Positions 14,465 to 21,534 of a stretch of DNA of 56,080 nt are shown here, piece by piece. Each line of letters begins with the position of its first letter. Positions within the stretch are counted from its first letter, which is position 1. A model generated the notes under the pieces. That model did no database searches, had not been told where the DNA came from, and was given only the letters and a program-made list of their open reading frames with translations. A program made the translations under genes and the position numbers. This DNA comes from a virus, in IMG/VR virus record IMGVR_UViG_3300032053_000093, positions 1 to 56,080 of that record. One strand, written 5' to 3'.

Positions 14465-15040
14465 TCACGCCTCCTTGTCCAGCAGGACGCCCGTTGTCCG
14501 GGGGCCTGGTTCAGGGGTGTATTTCAGGGCGCGGAAATAGTCCTTCTGGACGCCGCGGAGGAACATCCGCGCCAGATTCTCCACTTTCCGCGCCGCGCCC
14601 AGGTGCGAGCCGCACCAAATGATATGCAGCCCTTGTCGCACTGCCAGGGCATCCAGGGTGCTGATGAGCGAGGCGGGCGAAATCAGGCTCCGGTACTGCG
14701 CGTCCTCAACCTGGTCCGGCGTGGCCTCGATCACGAGTGCCCGAAACTGATACCGGGCCAGCATCTCGACTTCGCGCATGAACCGCTCGCGCCCGGTGCC
14801 TAGGGTGCTGCACAGATCCGGGAGGCTTTTGCGCTCGACGACGAACCCCCGGCTGGCGAACTCCCGCTTCTCGAACTCATCCTTGGCCTCGCCCGGTTTG
14901 CGGACGGGGGAAACAACGGAGAAGCCCTTGATCCCGTAGTCTCCGCATTCCAGAGTCACAACCTCGGAACACAGAGAGGGGAAAAGCAGGCAATCCTGTT
15001 CACGTGAATCTATGAGGATAACTGGTTGGAGTTGAATCAT
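14465..15040 (-). CDS. ERCC4-domain nuclease
   Basis: The start at 15040 (M-I-Q-L-Q-P) is used because the longer frame would read into the RNA ligase gene. The 191-residue protein shows the ERCC4/XPF nuclease core: DSREQ (residues 10-14), GDYG (about 32-35), VVERKS (about 66-71) and a following basic helix. The D...GD...ERK set binds metal and cuts branched or structured DNA. The length is close to stand-alone phage and archaeal ERCC4 domains without the helix-hairpin-helix tail. Located between an RNA ligase and the recombination genes, it probably resolves or trims DNA intermediates. Confidence 0.85.
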   Translation of the reverse strand: MIQLQPVILIDSREQDCLLFPSLCSEVVTLECGDYGIKGFSVVSPVRKPGEAKDEFEKREFASRGFVVERKSLPDLCSTLGTGRERFMREVEMLARYQFRALVIEATPDQVEDAQYRSLISPASLISTLDALAVRQGLHIIWCGSHLGAARKVENLARMFLRGVQKDYFRALKYTPEPGPRTTGVLLDKEA

Positions 15041-15057
15041 TGGGTCCCTCAGAGTTA

Positions 15058-15726
15058 CTACATCGCTGCAAAGTCCTTGTGCTTGATCTTCGTGATAATG
15101 CGTTCCCCATGCCGGTTTTGTAGTTCGCACAGAGGACGAGCAACAATGCCCTCGGCGATGTGTGTTGTTCCTTCCCCCAAAACGGACGGAAATCCGTGTT
15201 TTACAAGTTCCACCATGTCCAGAAGAGAACCCGTACAGGAGCGGGGAACTACCGGGATATTCAGACTGGCTGCGATTTCTTCAATGTTCGGTCGTTCCAA
15301 CCAGAATGTGCCGATCAAGACATCAAACAGGATGAACCGCTGATCGGGTGAATAGACGCCGCCTTTCTGTATGCCCGCGCCGAAACCCTCTCCGTAAAGC
15401 GTAACTGTTGTCTCTTTGAAGACGGCTTGCATTTGCTCAGGGGTGAACGCCTTTTGTAGATACGCGAGAAGGTTCTTTGGAAGGTCCGCCTTGTCGGTCT
15501 TGCCAGCAAAGCGAACAGTGGGGGGGATGCACTCGCAATTGTCTAAGGCCCTTGAGCAGGTGAAGATGACGCGAATGTTCATCCCATCAATTTTCTCAGT
15601 CAGCATCCAGTCGTTACGCGCTAAATACTCGAATTCGGGCTTGGCGTATTGGCCCAGGAGCAATGTCTTGAACTTCGTTGCGGGGTCTCGCAGAAAGACC
15701 GTCTGAATCTTAGGATATTCAACCAT
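15058..15726 (-). CDS. RNA ligase (nucleotidyltransferase) family
   Basis: The 222-residue enzyme contains all motifs of the covalent nucleotidyltransferase superfamily in order: motif I EKIDGMN with Lys44 that would be adenylated, motif III LYGEGFG (about 127-133), motif IIIa FILFDVLIG (about 150-158), motif IV AEGIVARP (about 197-204) and motif V IITKIKHKDF near the C-terminus. There is no extra C-terminal domain, as in minimal Rnl2-like ligases. It would seal nicks in RNA or RNA/DNA by ATP. Phages use such enzymes to repair tRNAs cut by host defences, but no polynucleotide kinase or tRNA is seen here, so the role may differ. It is the first gene of the recombination block. Confidence 0.88.
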   Translation of the reverse strand: MVEYPKIQTVFLRDPATKFKTLLLGQYAKPEFEYLARNDWMLTEKIDGMNIRVIFTCSRALDNCECIPPTVRFAGKTDKADLPKNLLAYLQKAFTPEQMQAVFKETTVTLYGEGFGAGIQKGGVYSPDQRFILFDVLIGTFWLERPNIEEIAASLNIPVVPRSCTGSLLDMVELVKHGFPSVLGEGTTHIAEGIVARPLCELQNRHGERIITKIKHKDFAAM

Positions 15727-15933
15727 ATTCGTGTCCTTTCTATTTTGCGGCGGGCCAGAATTTCCATCCCCAAGAGCCGTTAACGCGCTGCGGGGGGCCG
15801 GGCCGTTTCCCGGTCAGCTACGTCAAGCAGTATGCAGGTGAGTCAACGTCCCTGGGATTCGTCTTGACTCGTGACCCAGGGATCGTATCTGGCAGTGTAG
15901 CTCTGTCCTCCCGCCGCAAACCCTAGTCTCCCG
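15727..15933. other. 207-bp gene-free leader with an 8-bp inverted repeat
   Basis: This non-coding gap upstream of the RNA ligase gene holds an inverted repeat TCCCTGGG (15849-15856) / CCCAGGGA (15875-15882) with an 18-nt loop. This may be an operator or a small hairpin. I see no ORF, no clear promoter and no T-run; the ligase gene has a proper Shine-Dalgarno AAAGGAC at its start. Confidence 0.4.
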
Positions 15934-16188
15934 TCACAACCCCGCCTCATGCAAAAACTCAGAGGCAGACATCATAAAAAGGCGGGCGGCGGCGTGGATA
16001 TCGTTGATGTCCCAAATGGCCGCGCCTGTCATCAATTCGATCTGGGGCTTCTCCGTCCAGCCGGTGAAGCAGACCATCTCCCCGTGCGTGGGGGTAACTT
16101 CATTGAGCAGTTCTGTCAACGTCGCGCCCAACTTCCGGCTGAGCCGGCGTTTTCTGACGGGGGAGGATTTGAGGGGTGAGGGTGTCAT
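15934..16188 (-). CDS. Small basic/acidic helical protein, unknown
   Basis: The start at 16188 is selected for AAAGGAAAG just before it. The 84-residue product has a basic N-terminus (SSPVRKRRLSRKLGATL) then a helix with ELLNEV and a C-terminal helix (NDIHAAARLFMMSASEFLHEAG). It follows directly after the XRE-type regulator. I do not recognise it. A basic start with a two-helix body fits a small DNA-binding accessory or antitoxin-like protein, but no toxin is seen next to it. Confidence 0.5.
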   Translation of the reverse strand: MTPSPLKSSPVRKRRLSRKLGATLTELLNEVTPTHGEMVCFTGWTEKPQIELMTGAAIWDINDIHAAARLFMMSASEFLHEAGL

Positions 16189-16238
16189 GCTCGCTTTCCT
16201 TTCTATATGCAAACGCGAGGGTTTTATATGCAATGCCC

Positions 16239-16511
16239 TCACGCTCGTTTCCCCTTCGCCGTCGGCCTGTCAGCCTTGCGCCGTTTCCGAATCTTGGCGG
16301 CGCGTGTGGCCGGTGTGGCTTTCGGCGCGGCTCTTCCCTCCAACTGATCCAGCGCGGCCTCGATCTTCCCCAGCGTTCGCACTGTCGGGTTGTCGTTAAG
16401 GCCGCATTCGAGACAGGCCAGCGTGTTCATACTGACGCCAGCCACCTGCGCCAGAACCAGTTGCTTGATCCCCAGGGCTTTTCGCCGCGGTTGAATGTTT
16501 GCGATGTCCAT
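16239..16511 (-). CDS. XRE-family DNA-binding repressor
   Basis: The 90-residue product carries an XRE helix-turn-helix: QPRRKALGIKQLVLAQVAGV (about 7-26), then SMNTLACLECGLNDNPTVRTL and the fourth helix GKIEAALDQL. The rest is a basic Ala/Pro/Lys tail. The likely operators are GTTTACC-type palindromes at 16545-16558 and 16577-16592, overlapping and flanking its own promoter, so it probably represses itself. It is the kind of small regulator that sets the lysis or early-gene switch. The basic tail may hold a second DNA contact. Confidence 0.8.
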   Translation of the reverse strand: MDIANIQPRRKALGIKQLVLAQVAGVSMNTLACLECGLNDNPTVRTLGKIEAALDQLEGRAAPKATPATRAAKIRKRRKADRPTAKGKRA

Positions 16512-16540
16512 GCGCTTTGCTCCTCCTTGTCCACAAAACG

Positions 16541-16569
16541 AGTATTTACCATTGTAAACGCCATGTCAA
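16541..16569 (-). promoter_or_regulatory. Leftward sigma70-type promoter of the XRE gene
   Basis: On the minus strand -35 TTGACA (16564-16569) is followed by a 17-nt spacer and -10 AATACT (16541-16546, four of six consensus). The initiation site would fall a few bases before 16535 and AAGGAGGAG, the ribosome-binding site, lies just before the start at 16511. Two operators overlap or flank it. Confidence 0.75.
16545..16558. promoter_or_regulatory. Operator 1, palindrome TTTAC-N4-GTAAA
   Basis: A perfect 5-bp inverted repeat, TTTAC (16545-16549) and GTAAA (16554-16558), 4 bp apart, spanning the -10 and spacer of the XRE promoter. A sequence of the same design, GTTTACCAnnnTAAAC, is repeated 33 bp upstream (about three helix turns). 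Repressor binding here would block polymerase. Confidence 0.7.
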
Positions 16570-16576
16570 GAAGAAA

Positions 16577-16592
16577 GTTTACCAATCTAAAC
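16577..16592. promoter_or_regulatory. Operator 2, palindrome GTTTA-N6-TAAAC
   Basis: GTTTA (16577-16581) pairs with TAAAC (16588-16592). The first seven bases after G, TTTACCA, match operator 1. It sits 8 bp upstream of the -35 element, which fits cooperative binding by the XRE dimer. Confidence 0.7.
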
Positions 16593-16659
16593 AGCCCGCA
16601 TCTTATTGTGTCTCTTTGTCTTATGAAGCATTGTTTATTTTTCTAAATTTTATTCTTGC

Positions 16660-16824
16660 ACACCGAACATTGACACGATCTACCGGCTGGCGCGCGGCCT
16701 GGGCCTCACGCCGCACGAGTTTCTCAAACCCTTGACAGCCCCAACGGCGCCGGTGCATGATGGACTGAGTTTGGTGATGGAAGGAGGGTCACGCCATGAA
16801 ACGCAAGACATTGGAGACGGTTAG
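16660..16824 (+). pseudogene. Fragment of an XRE helix-turn-helix gene (C-terminal helices)
   Basis: A rightward frame reads TPNIDTIYRLARGLGLTPHEFLKPL, the last two helices of an XRE repressor (the usual P-N-x-x-T-x-x-x-LA-ALG-V-x-P). It then drifts into unrelated Pro/Ala residues to a stop at 16824. Upstream the frame is closed by a stop at about 16622 and has no ATG, so the N-terminal half is missing. The join falls where AT-rich DNA meets GC-rich DNA. It is the remnant of a divergently transcribed cro/cI-like gene, or of one brought in by recombination. Confidence 0.55.
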
Positions 16825-17035
16825 GATCGTCGTGGCGCGGGTGATTCCGCCGCGGACGCGCCCCTGGCTGGCGGCCGCAGTGCTCGGCATGGTTCTGCTG
16901 TGCTGGTTGCTCTGGCTGTTCAGGTGGCAGTATTTTCCAGTGGGTGAAGGTCTCGGCTTGGTCCGCGTCAACCGTTACACCGGCGAGACCGAGTGGATTG
17001 ATGCTCGGCATTGGTGGCGCAGGCTCCCGAGGTGA
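16796..17035 (+). CDS. Small single-pass membrane protein
   Basis: The only rightward gene in this part of the early region has an excellent Shine-Dalgarno (GGAAGGAGGG) 6 nt before its ATG. The 79-residue product has a basic N-terminus (KRKTLETVRIVVARVI), one membrane helix (about 24-43, WLAAAVLGMVLLCWLLWLF), then a compact tail with VNRYTGETEWIDARHWWR. That tail pattern (R-x-TGxTE-x-W) occurs in short phage membrane proteins of unknown role. By orientation the tail should face the periplasm or cytoplasm; topology cannot be fixed. It could act in superinfection exclusion, but this is only a guess. Confidence 0.7.
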   Translation: MKRKTLETVRIVVARVIPPRTRPWLAAAVLGMVLLCWLLWLFRWQYFPVGEGLGLVRVNRYTGETEWIDARHWWRRLPR

Positions 17036-17096
17036 GGCCCGGGCAAAAAGAAAGGGGGCCGAGTGGCCCCCTGGTGGACGGGGATTGGCGGATGAA

Positions 17097-17354
17097 TCAG
17101 ATCTCCCCCGCGCCGCGCATCTTGCCGATCCACGCATCCTCGGCGCTCTGCCGCGCCAACTCCGCCCTCTCCAACTCGTCCAGCCGGTCCACGTACAGTG
17201 GCGACGGTGACGCCCGTCCCGACTCCCACCGGCTCACGGCCTGATTCGTCATCGTCCGGCTCAGCCTCGCCGCGAACTGGCCCTGGGTGAGATCCAGCCG
17301 CTCGCGCAGGGCCAGGATTCGGGCTGCGGTCCATTTCGTTTTTCGCTTTTTCAT
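17097..17354 (-). CDS. XRE-family transcriptional regulator
   Basis: The start at 17354 is supported by AGGAGGAG; the longer frame has no good site. The 85-residue product contains a standard XRE helix-turn-helix: ARILALRERLDLTQGQFAARL (about 9-29), then SRTMTNQAVSRWESGRASPS with the recognition helix QAVSRWESG, followed by the last helix YVDRLDELERAEL. It is a second lambda-type repressor/Cro candidate, distinct from the one at 16239-16511. Gene order (membrane protein and operators nearby) suggests a role in early control. Confidence 0.82.
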   Translation of the reverse strand: MKKRKTKWTAARILALRERLDLTQGQFAARLSRTMTNQAVSRWESGRASPSPLYVDRLDELERAELARQSAEDAWIGKMRGAGEI

Positions 17355-17367
17355 TTCGGCTCCTCCT

Positions 17368-17401
17368 GTTTCCGCCGCTCTCGCGGCCCTTCTCGCGGCC
17401 C
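17368..17401. repeat. 34-bp intergenic repeat, copy 1
   Basis: Matches 17637-17670 in 33 of 34 positions. Each copy contains a tandem CTCGCGGCCC-type element. Both sit just upstream of a small leftward gene, so they may be operators or a recent duplication. Confidence 0.6.
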
Positions 17402-17412
17402 GGGACCTCGCC

Positions 17413-17613
17413 CTATCGCCCATTCCCCCAGCGATCCCGCCCGAACTCAGATGGCGTCGCCTTAACCAGGACGAGATGTTTCTTATAGTCGAGCTCTAGG
17501 ATACGCTTGAGAGCCAGTGCCTCAGCGTAGCCCACCACACAGCCATACTCCTGCGGGGGATCGTCCGGCGAGTACTCCCGCCTGTCTCTGATATAGTACG
17601 TCCCTTTCATCAT
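17413..17613 (-). CDS. Small soluble protein, unknown
   Basis: A 66-residue product preceded by AGAGGAAAGG and starting at one of two adjacent ATGs (17613 or 17610). It has a strand-rich N-terminus (GTYYIRDRREYSPDDPP), a helix (GYAEALALKRILEL) and a basic end. The N-terminal segment around YYIRDR and the short total length give no family. It is one of three short genes expressed from the same leftward promoter. Function unknown. Confidence 0.5.
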   Translation of the reverse strand: MMKGTYYIRDRREYSPDDPPQEYGCVVGYAEALALKRILELDYKKHLVLVKATPSEFGRDRWGNGR

Positions 17614-17636
17614 GTTTCACCGCCTTTCCTCTCTGT

Positions 17637-17670
17637 GTTTCCGCCGCTCGCGCGGCCCTTCTCGCGGCCC
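17637..17670. repeat. 34-bp intergenic repeat, copy 2
   Basis: Second copy of the repeat at 17368-17401 (33 of 34 identical), lying in the leader of the 66-aa gene. Confidence 0.6.
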
Positions 17671-17728
17671 AGGTCCAGCGCCCTGAGCCGGAAGAAAGGC
17701 CGGGGCCACAACGGCCCCGGCGAAAACC

Positions 17729-17920
17729 TCACGAGTAAAACCCACTGGCGTCCCGCTCGTACCCCTCCATCGGGACAGGTCGTATCCGCTTGGCCCTCGG
17801 AGATGGCCGCCAGTCGGGAATCAGCCCCCGCTCAAACGCATCCACCAGCGTCCGCTCCCGGTCCTCCAGGAGCGCCTCCAGATGATCAATAGTTTGGGCC
17901 TCAGTTGTCTGCGATTTCAT
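17729..17920 (-). CDS. Small acidic protein, first gene of the leftward operon
   Basis: A 63-residue product with AAGGAAAGGAAGGG before the start. It begins with a helical segment (TIDHLEALLEDRERTLVDAFERG) followed by a short Pro/Arg-rich tail (PDWRPSPRAKRIRP) and an acidic-aromatic end. It is the first gene after the leftward promoter at 17975-18003. Function unknown; short first genes of such operons are often early regulators or anti-host proteins. Confidence 0.55.
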   Translation of the reverse strand: MKSQTTEAQTIDHLEALLEDRERTLVDAFERGLIPDWRPSPRAKRIRPVPMEGYERDASGFYS

Positions 17921-17974
17921 TTTCGTGCCCTTCCTTTCCTTGCGCTCGGGGTCTCTTCCCCCTCAACTATCCCC

Positions 17975-18003
17975 ACTCTATCAGCCTGTTAATCGCTTGT
18001 CAA
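17975..18003 (-). promoter_or_regulatory. Main leftward early promoter
   Basis: On the minus strand -35 TTGACA (17998-18003) is followed by exactly 17 nt and -10 TAGAGT (17975-17980). It lies in the short gene-free stretch (17921-18185) between the leftward early and rightward replication genes and would drive the early operon, starting about 45 nt before the first gene. AT-rich tracts just upstream (18004-18030) could act as UP-element-like DNA. Confidence 0.75.
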
Positions 18004-18185
18004 GCTCTTTTTTTTAATTTATTCAACTATTTACTTCAAGTGCTGATTTCATTCGACTTAACCCTGTGCGATATCGCCCCACTTTGGCATTGACAGCCCA
18101 ATACAGGCGGTGCAATGGTGGGGGGGTGCCGCCGCTGCGGGTTGTGGGCGGGCGGCGCAGAGATGGACAGAGAGGATCAGTAGCA

Positions 18186-18482
18186 ATGCCAGAGACGCAA
18201 GACTTACTCGCCAGTTTCTTTCCACAACAACCACAGACGTTTTCCACACATTCAATCAGCACGGCCGCCGCGCTCATGGCCGTCGGCATCCCGCTCCTGC
18301 GCGTCGAGGGTGACCGCGCCTATGCTGGCACTTTCGTCCTTCGCAACAACAACGGCGAGGCAACGCTCGCCGAGGCCGACCACATTGCCGGATGGCTCAT
18401 GGTTTCGACACGCGACTACCAAGCCGCCAACAATCACGCCAGAAACGCGCTTATGAAATTCAAGGAGGGATTTCAACGATGA
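18186..18482 (+). CDS. 98-aa protein, first gene of the rightward replication block
   Basis: The start at 18186 follows GAGAGGATC. The 98-residue product begins MPETQDLLASFFPQQPQ and has a compact region with IPLLRVEGDRAYAGTFVLRN, HIAGWLMVSTRDYQAANNHA and a basic end KFKEGFQR. The 'DYQAANNHARNALMKFK' helix with surrounding beta strands is reminiscent of small replication-accessory phage proteins, but I cannot name a family. Its stop overlaps the start of the HNH gene (ATGA), so the two are co-translated. A weak TTGACA near 18092 may be its promoter; the -10 is not clear. Confidence 0.65.
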   Translation: MPETQDLLASFFPQQPQTFSTHSISTAAALMAVGIPLLRVEGDRAYAGTFVLRNNNGEATLAEADHIAGWLMVSTRDYQAANNHARNALMKFKEGFQR

Positions 18483-18961
18483 CTGACACCATAACGCTGC
18501 GCCCGAACGATTCACCCTGTCGTTACTGTAAGGAGTCCACTCGCGGTTGCGTGGACACGGTTAATGGCCAAGACACTGTTCGCTGTCAAGTGTGCGGGAA
18601 ATGGCTCTACAATGCTCCCAAAACAGAGACTGGACGGGAAACACGACCCGTTACAGATAACCGCCATGTATCCACTTCTCGCCGCGAACGAATCTTAGAG
18701 CGCGATGGAGGCCGATGCGTACTGTGCGGCGCGACAGTGGATTTGCATGTTGACCATATTCTCCCTCTGAAAATGTGGAAGGGGCGAATAGACGAATCCC
18801 GTCTGAACAGCGACGATAACTTGTGGACGCTGTGCAATGCCTGCAATCTCGGCAAGGGCAAATTGCATCTTCCCCCCTTGTGGTTGGTTGCGGCTCTCCT
18901 GTCTCGAAAAACAAAGGAGCCTGCGAATGTTGCAACCCGATCAGCTGAACAAGTGTTTTGA
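18479..18961 (+). CDS. HNH endonuclease
   Basis: The start at 18479 has AAGGAGGG before it and overlaps the previous stop. The 160-residue protein has an N-terminal Cys-containing ribbon (CRYCKESTRGCVDTVNG, VRCQVCGKWL) and then a typical HNH nuclease: RERILERDGGRCVLCG (about 75-90), DHILPLKMWKG with the catalytic His after Asp, N at the 'NLWTLC' segment and the last zinc pair CNACN. HNH enzymes nick or cut DNA; in phages they serve packaging or replication. Here it sits upstream of the primase and overlaps it by 35 nt, suggesting replication or a homing-like role. The two-zinc-module layout is tidy and looks intact. Confidence 0.85.
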   Translation: MTDTITLRPNDSPCRYCKESTRGCVDTVNGQDTVRCQVCGKWLYNAPKTETGRETRPVTDNRHVSTSRRERILERDGGRCVLCGATVDLHVDHILPLKMWKGRIDESRLNSDDNLWTLCNACNLGKGKLHLPPLWLVAALLSRKTKEPANVATRSAEQVF

Positions 18962-21137
18962 TCTCGGATGGTCCTTCTGTTGCCTCAAGGGGAAAATCCC
19001 CGTGCAGGCGAAATGGCAGTCCGCGCCACGAGCAGACCTCGCCACAATTCAGCGCTGGCTCCGAAACGGGCACAACCTGGGCCTGCGCACCGGCCAGATA
19101 TCCGGCGGCGTCGTGGCTGTGGATATTGACAACGGCGCGGATGTCACCGGCCTGGACCTCCCCGATACCGTCCAAGTCCGCACCGGATCAGGCGGGACAC
19201 ACCTCTATTATCTGAGCGACGTGCCTCTCCGAAACAGTGTCGGCAAGATCGCCCCGCACGTGGACTTTCGCGGAGACGGCGGCCAAGTGGTTTTCCCCGG
19301 CAGCGTCCATCCCGACACTCTCCAAAAATACGAATTTACCCGCTCCCCTTGGGAAATTCCCGTTGCCCCGCTCCCCGCCTGGATTAAAGACACCCTGACC
19401 GCCCCCCGCCCTACCCATCCTCCCCCCCCCATTGCTACGCCCGCCCCAAAACCCACAAATGGCATAACCCCGTATGCCGCCGCTGCCCTGGCCGGCGAGA
19501 GTGCGACTGTGGCCGCCGCGCAACCCGGAAGCCGCAACCACACCCTCTACACCGCCGCCCTCAAACTCGGCGGGCTGGTAGCCGCTGGCGCACTCCCCGA
19601 AAATGACGTCAAGGTTGTCCTTGCGACCGCCGCTATATCCGCTGGCCTGCCTGAAGATGAAGCCCTGAAAACCCTGTCGTCCGGCCTGGCCGCTGGCATG
19701 ACAACACCTCGCGTTCTGCCAGAACCCACACACAAGCCCGCCCCCCCAGATGCCCCGCCGCCAGACCAATCATCAGAGCCGGAGGCCAGCGCCGCGCCAG
19801 AAAACGCCCGTCATTGCACCGACATTGGAAATGCGGAGAGATTCGCCGCCCGCAATATCGGCAAAATCCTATTCGACTGCGCCCTCCAGGGCTGGCGCGT
19901 CTGGAATGGCCGTGCCTGGGCCGCCGATAACACCGGAGCCGTAACGCGCCTTGCCGTCGCCACCGCCCGCTCAATCCGTGGCGAAGCAATGGAGGCCACT
20001 GACAAAGACCAAGCCGACTCGTTGTGGAAATGGGCGCACCGCTCGGAATCCCGCGAGCGCCTATCCGCCATGATGGACCTCGCTCGCGCTATTCATCCGA
20101 TGGCAACGCCAGGGCCGCGCTTCGATGCCGATCCTTGGCTCTTTAATTGCGCGAACGGAACATTGGACCTCCGCACCGGCAAACTTCGCACCTTCTCCCC
20201 CACCGACCTTATCACCCGCCAGTCTCCTATTGCATTCGACCCAGTGGCGCGACATGAGCTTTTCGACCGCGTGCTCACCGAGGCCCTTCCCGACCCAGAC
20301 CTCCGCACATATCTCCAACTCGCCGCCGGATATTCCCTCTGCGGCTCTACTCGTGAAGAAGTCATGTTCTTCATCTATGGCCCTGAAGCAAGCGCGAAAT
20401 CCACCTTTACCGAAGCCCTCTCTCATGTTCTGGGCGGGTACAGCACGACCGCCGACCCAGAGACGTTCCTCAAAAAACAAGGAGACGCCGGTGTTCGCCA
20501 AGATATTGCCCGCCTCGCCGGCCTGCGCCTCGTGCTCACGTCCGAGGTGGACGCCGGGAAACAGTTTGCCGAGGGCCTCGTTAAGCGCATCACCGGCGGC
20601 GATGTCATGGTGGCCCGATATCTCTACGGCAAGGAGTTCTGTTTCCGCCCCCAGTTCAAGTTATGGCTCGTAGCCAACCACCAGCCCCGAGCCGACGCCC
20701 AGGACGGCGCACTCTGGCGCCGCATCCGCGTCTTACCTTTCGATCGCAGCATTCCAAAGGAGCAACGCGATCCCACTGTCAAGCAAACCATGTTGACAGA
20801 GTGTGGCCCCGCGCTTCTCGCTTGGGCTGTCCAAGGCTGTCTTTTGTGGCAAAAAAACGGCCTCCGTGACGCCCCAAGGGTGGCAAACGCAACTGAGCAA
20901 TATCGTGCTGACCAAGACCCGCTTTCCGGCTTCTTTTCAGACCGATGCCATTTCATACCCACCGCCTGGACCATGAGCAAGGACATTTTCAATGCCTACC
21001 ATGCGTGGGCGGCTGAAAATGGCGTTTCCACGCGCTTCCAGGTATCCCCAAAACGCCTCGCAGAAGCCTTAAAACAAAGAGGATGCCTGTCTCAGCACTT
21101 CCGAGATGGATTCGCATGGAGCGGCATTTCCCTCTAA
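18927..21137 (+). CDS. Bifunctional DNA primase/polymerase with D5/SF3 helicase
   Basis: The start at 18927 has AAAGGAG before it; the longer frame (from 18837) is unsupported. The 736-residue protein has an N-terminal primase-polymerase (about 1-165) with metal motif VVAVDIDNG (Asp66 and Asp68), THLYY and VDFRGDGGQVVFPG, a Pro-rich linker (about 165-300) and a helicase (about 400-700). The helicase contains the P-loop GPEASAKST (about 485-493), a Walker-B-like LVLTSEVD, then VARYLYGKEF and WLVANHQP. It would unwind and prime DNA at the origin. The P-loop has Ala instead of Gly before Lys (ASAKST for NGKST), unusual for the family. The iteron palindrome immediately follows the stop. Confidence 0.92.
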   Translation: MLQPDQLNKCFDLGWSFCCLKGKIPVQAKWQSAPRADLATIQRWLRNGHNLGLRTGQISGGVVAVDIDNGADVTGLDLPDTVQVRTGSGGTHLYYLSDVPLRNSVGKIAPHVDFRGDGGQVVFPGSVHPDTLQKYEFTRSPWEIPVAPLPAWIKDTLTAPRPTHPPPPIATPAPKPTNGITPYAAAALAGESATVAAAQPGSRNHTLYTAALKLGGLVAAGALPENDVKVVLATAAISAGLPEDEALKTLSSGLAAGMTTPRVLPEPTHKPAPPDAPPPDQSSEPEASAAPENARHCTDIGNAERFAARNIGKILFDCALQGWRVWNGRAWAADNTGAVTRLAVATARSIRGEAMEATDKDQADSLWKWAHRSESRERLSAMMDLARAIHPMATPGPRFDADPWLFNCANGTLDLRTGKLRTFSPTDLITRQSPIAFDPVARHELFDRVLTEALPDPDLRTYLQLAAGYSLCGSTREEVMFFIYGPEASAKSTFTEALSHVLGGYSTTADPETFLKKQGDAGVRQDIARLAGLRLVLTSEVDAGKQFAEGLVKRITGGDVMVARYLYGKEFCFRPQFKLWLVANHQPRADAQDGALWRRIRVLPFDRSIPKEQRDPTVKQTMLTECGPALLAWAVQGCLLWQKNGLRDAPRVANATEQYRADQDPLSGFFSDRCHFIPTAWTMSKDIFNAYHAWAAENGVSTRFQVSPKRLAEALKQRGCLSQHFRDGFAWSGISL

Positions 21138-21140
21138 ATA

Positions 21141-21304
21141 TCAATCCATCACATCCATCACGCACTCCCTGCCTTGTAAGTCCCTGTATCCTCAACAACG
21201 GTGATGGATGTGATGCTTGTGATGCCACTTCCGGTAACTTCCCTCTATGAGAGATACAGCCAGGAAGTTACTGGAAATCCCATCACATCCATCATATCCA
21301 TCAC
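21141..21304. repeat. Iteron-like repeats and a 104-bp imperfect palindrome, origin candidate
   Basis: Two ATCCATCAC-type 9-bp units lie at 21143-21161. Then arms 21201-21242 and 21263-21304 form an imperfect inverted repeat (35 of 42 positions match by hand) around a 20-bp centre. Each arm holds three 9-bp units starting GTGATG. This is the first non-coding DNA after the primase/helicase gene. The repeats resemble iterons of replication origins; alternatives are a transposon end or an operator array. Confidence 0.55.
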
Positions 21305-21306
21305 AA

Positions 21307-21323
21307 TTAGGAATCATTCCTAA
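21307..21323. promoter_or_regulatory. 17-bp perfect palindrome, possible operator
   Basis: TTAGGAAT (21307-21314), one centre base, then ATTCCTAA (21316-21323). It abuts the right arm of the larger palindrome. The rest of the gap to 21534 holds no ORF; a run of ten C (21440-21449) is the only other feature. Confidence 0.5.
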
Positions 21324-21534
21324 TAAGGGAAAAGACGAAGAAAAGGCGAAACCGCTGCCCCGAAATCACCAAAACGAAACCCCCAAAAACCACCCCACAA
21401 AATCAACTGTCTCTTTTGCTTAATGAGACACCTACGCTTCCCCCCCCCCTTTTTCCTTGTCGTGCCCCCTTGTGTGTCCCCTTAATTATTTTTAGCCCCC
21501 TGAAAGATTCTGGCGAATTCCGCCAACTTTTCGC

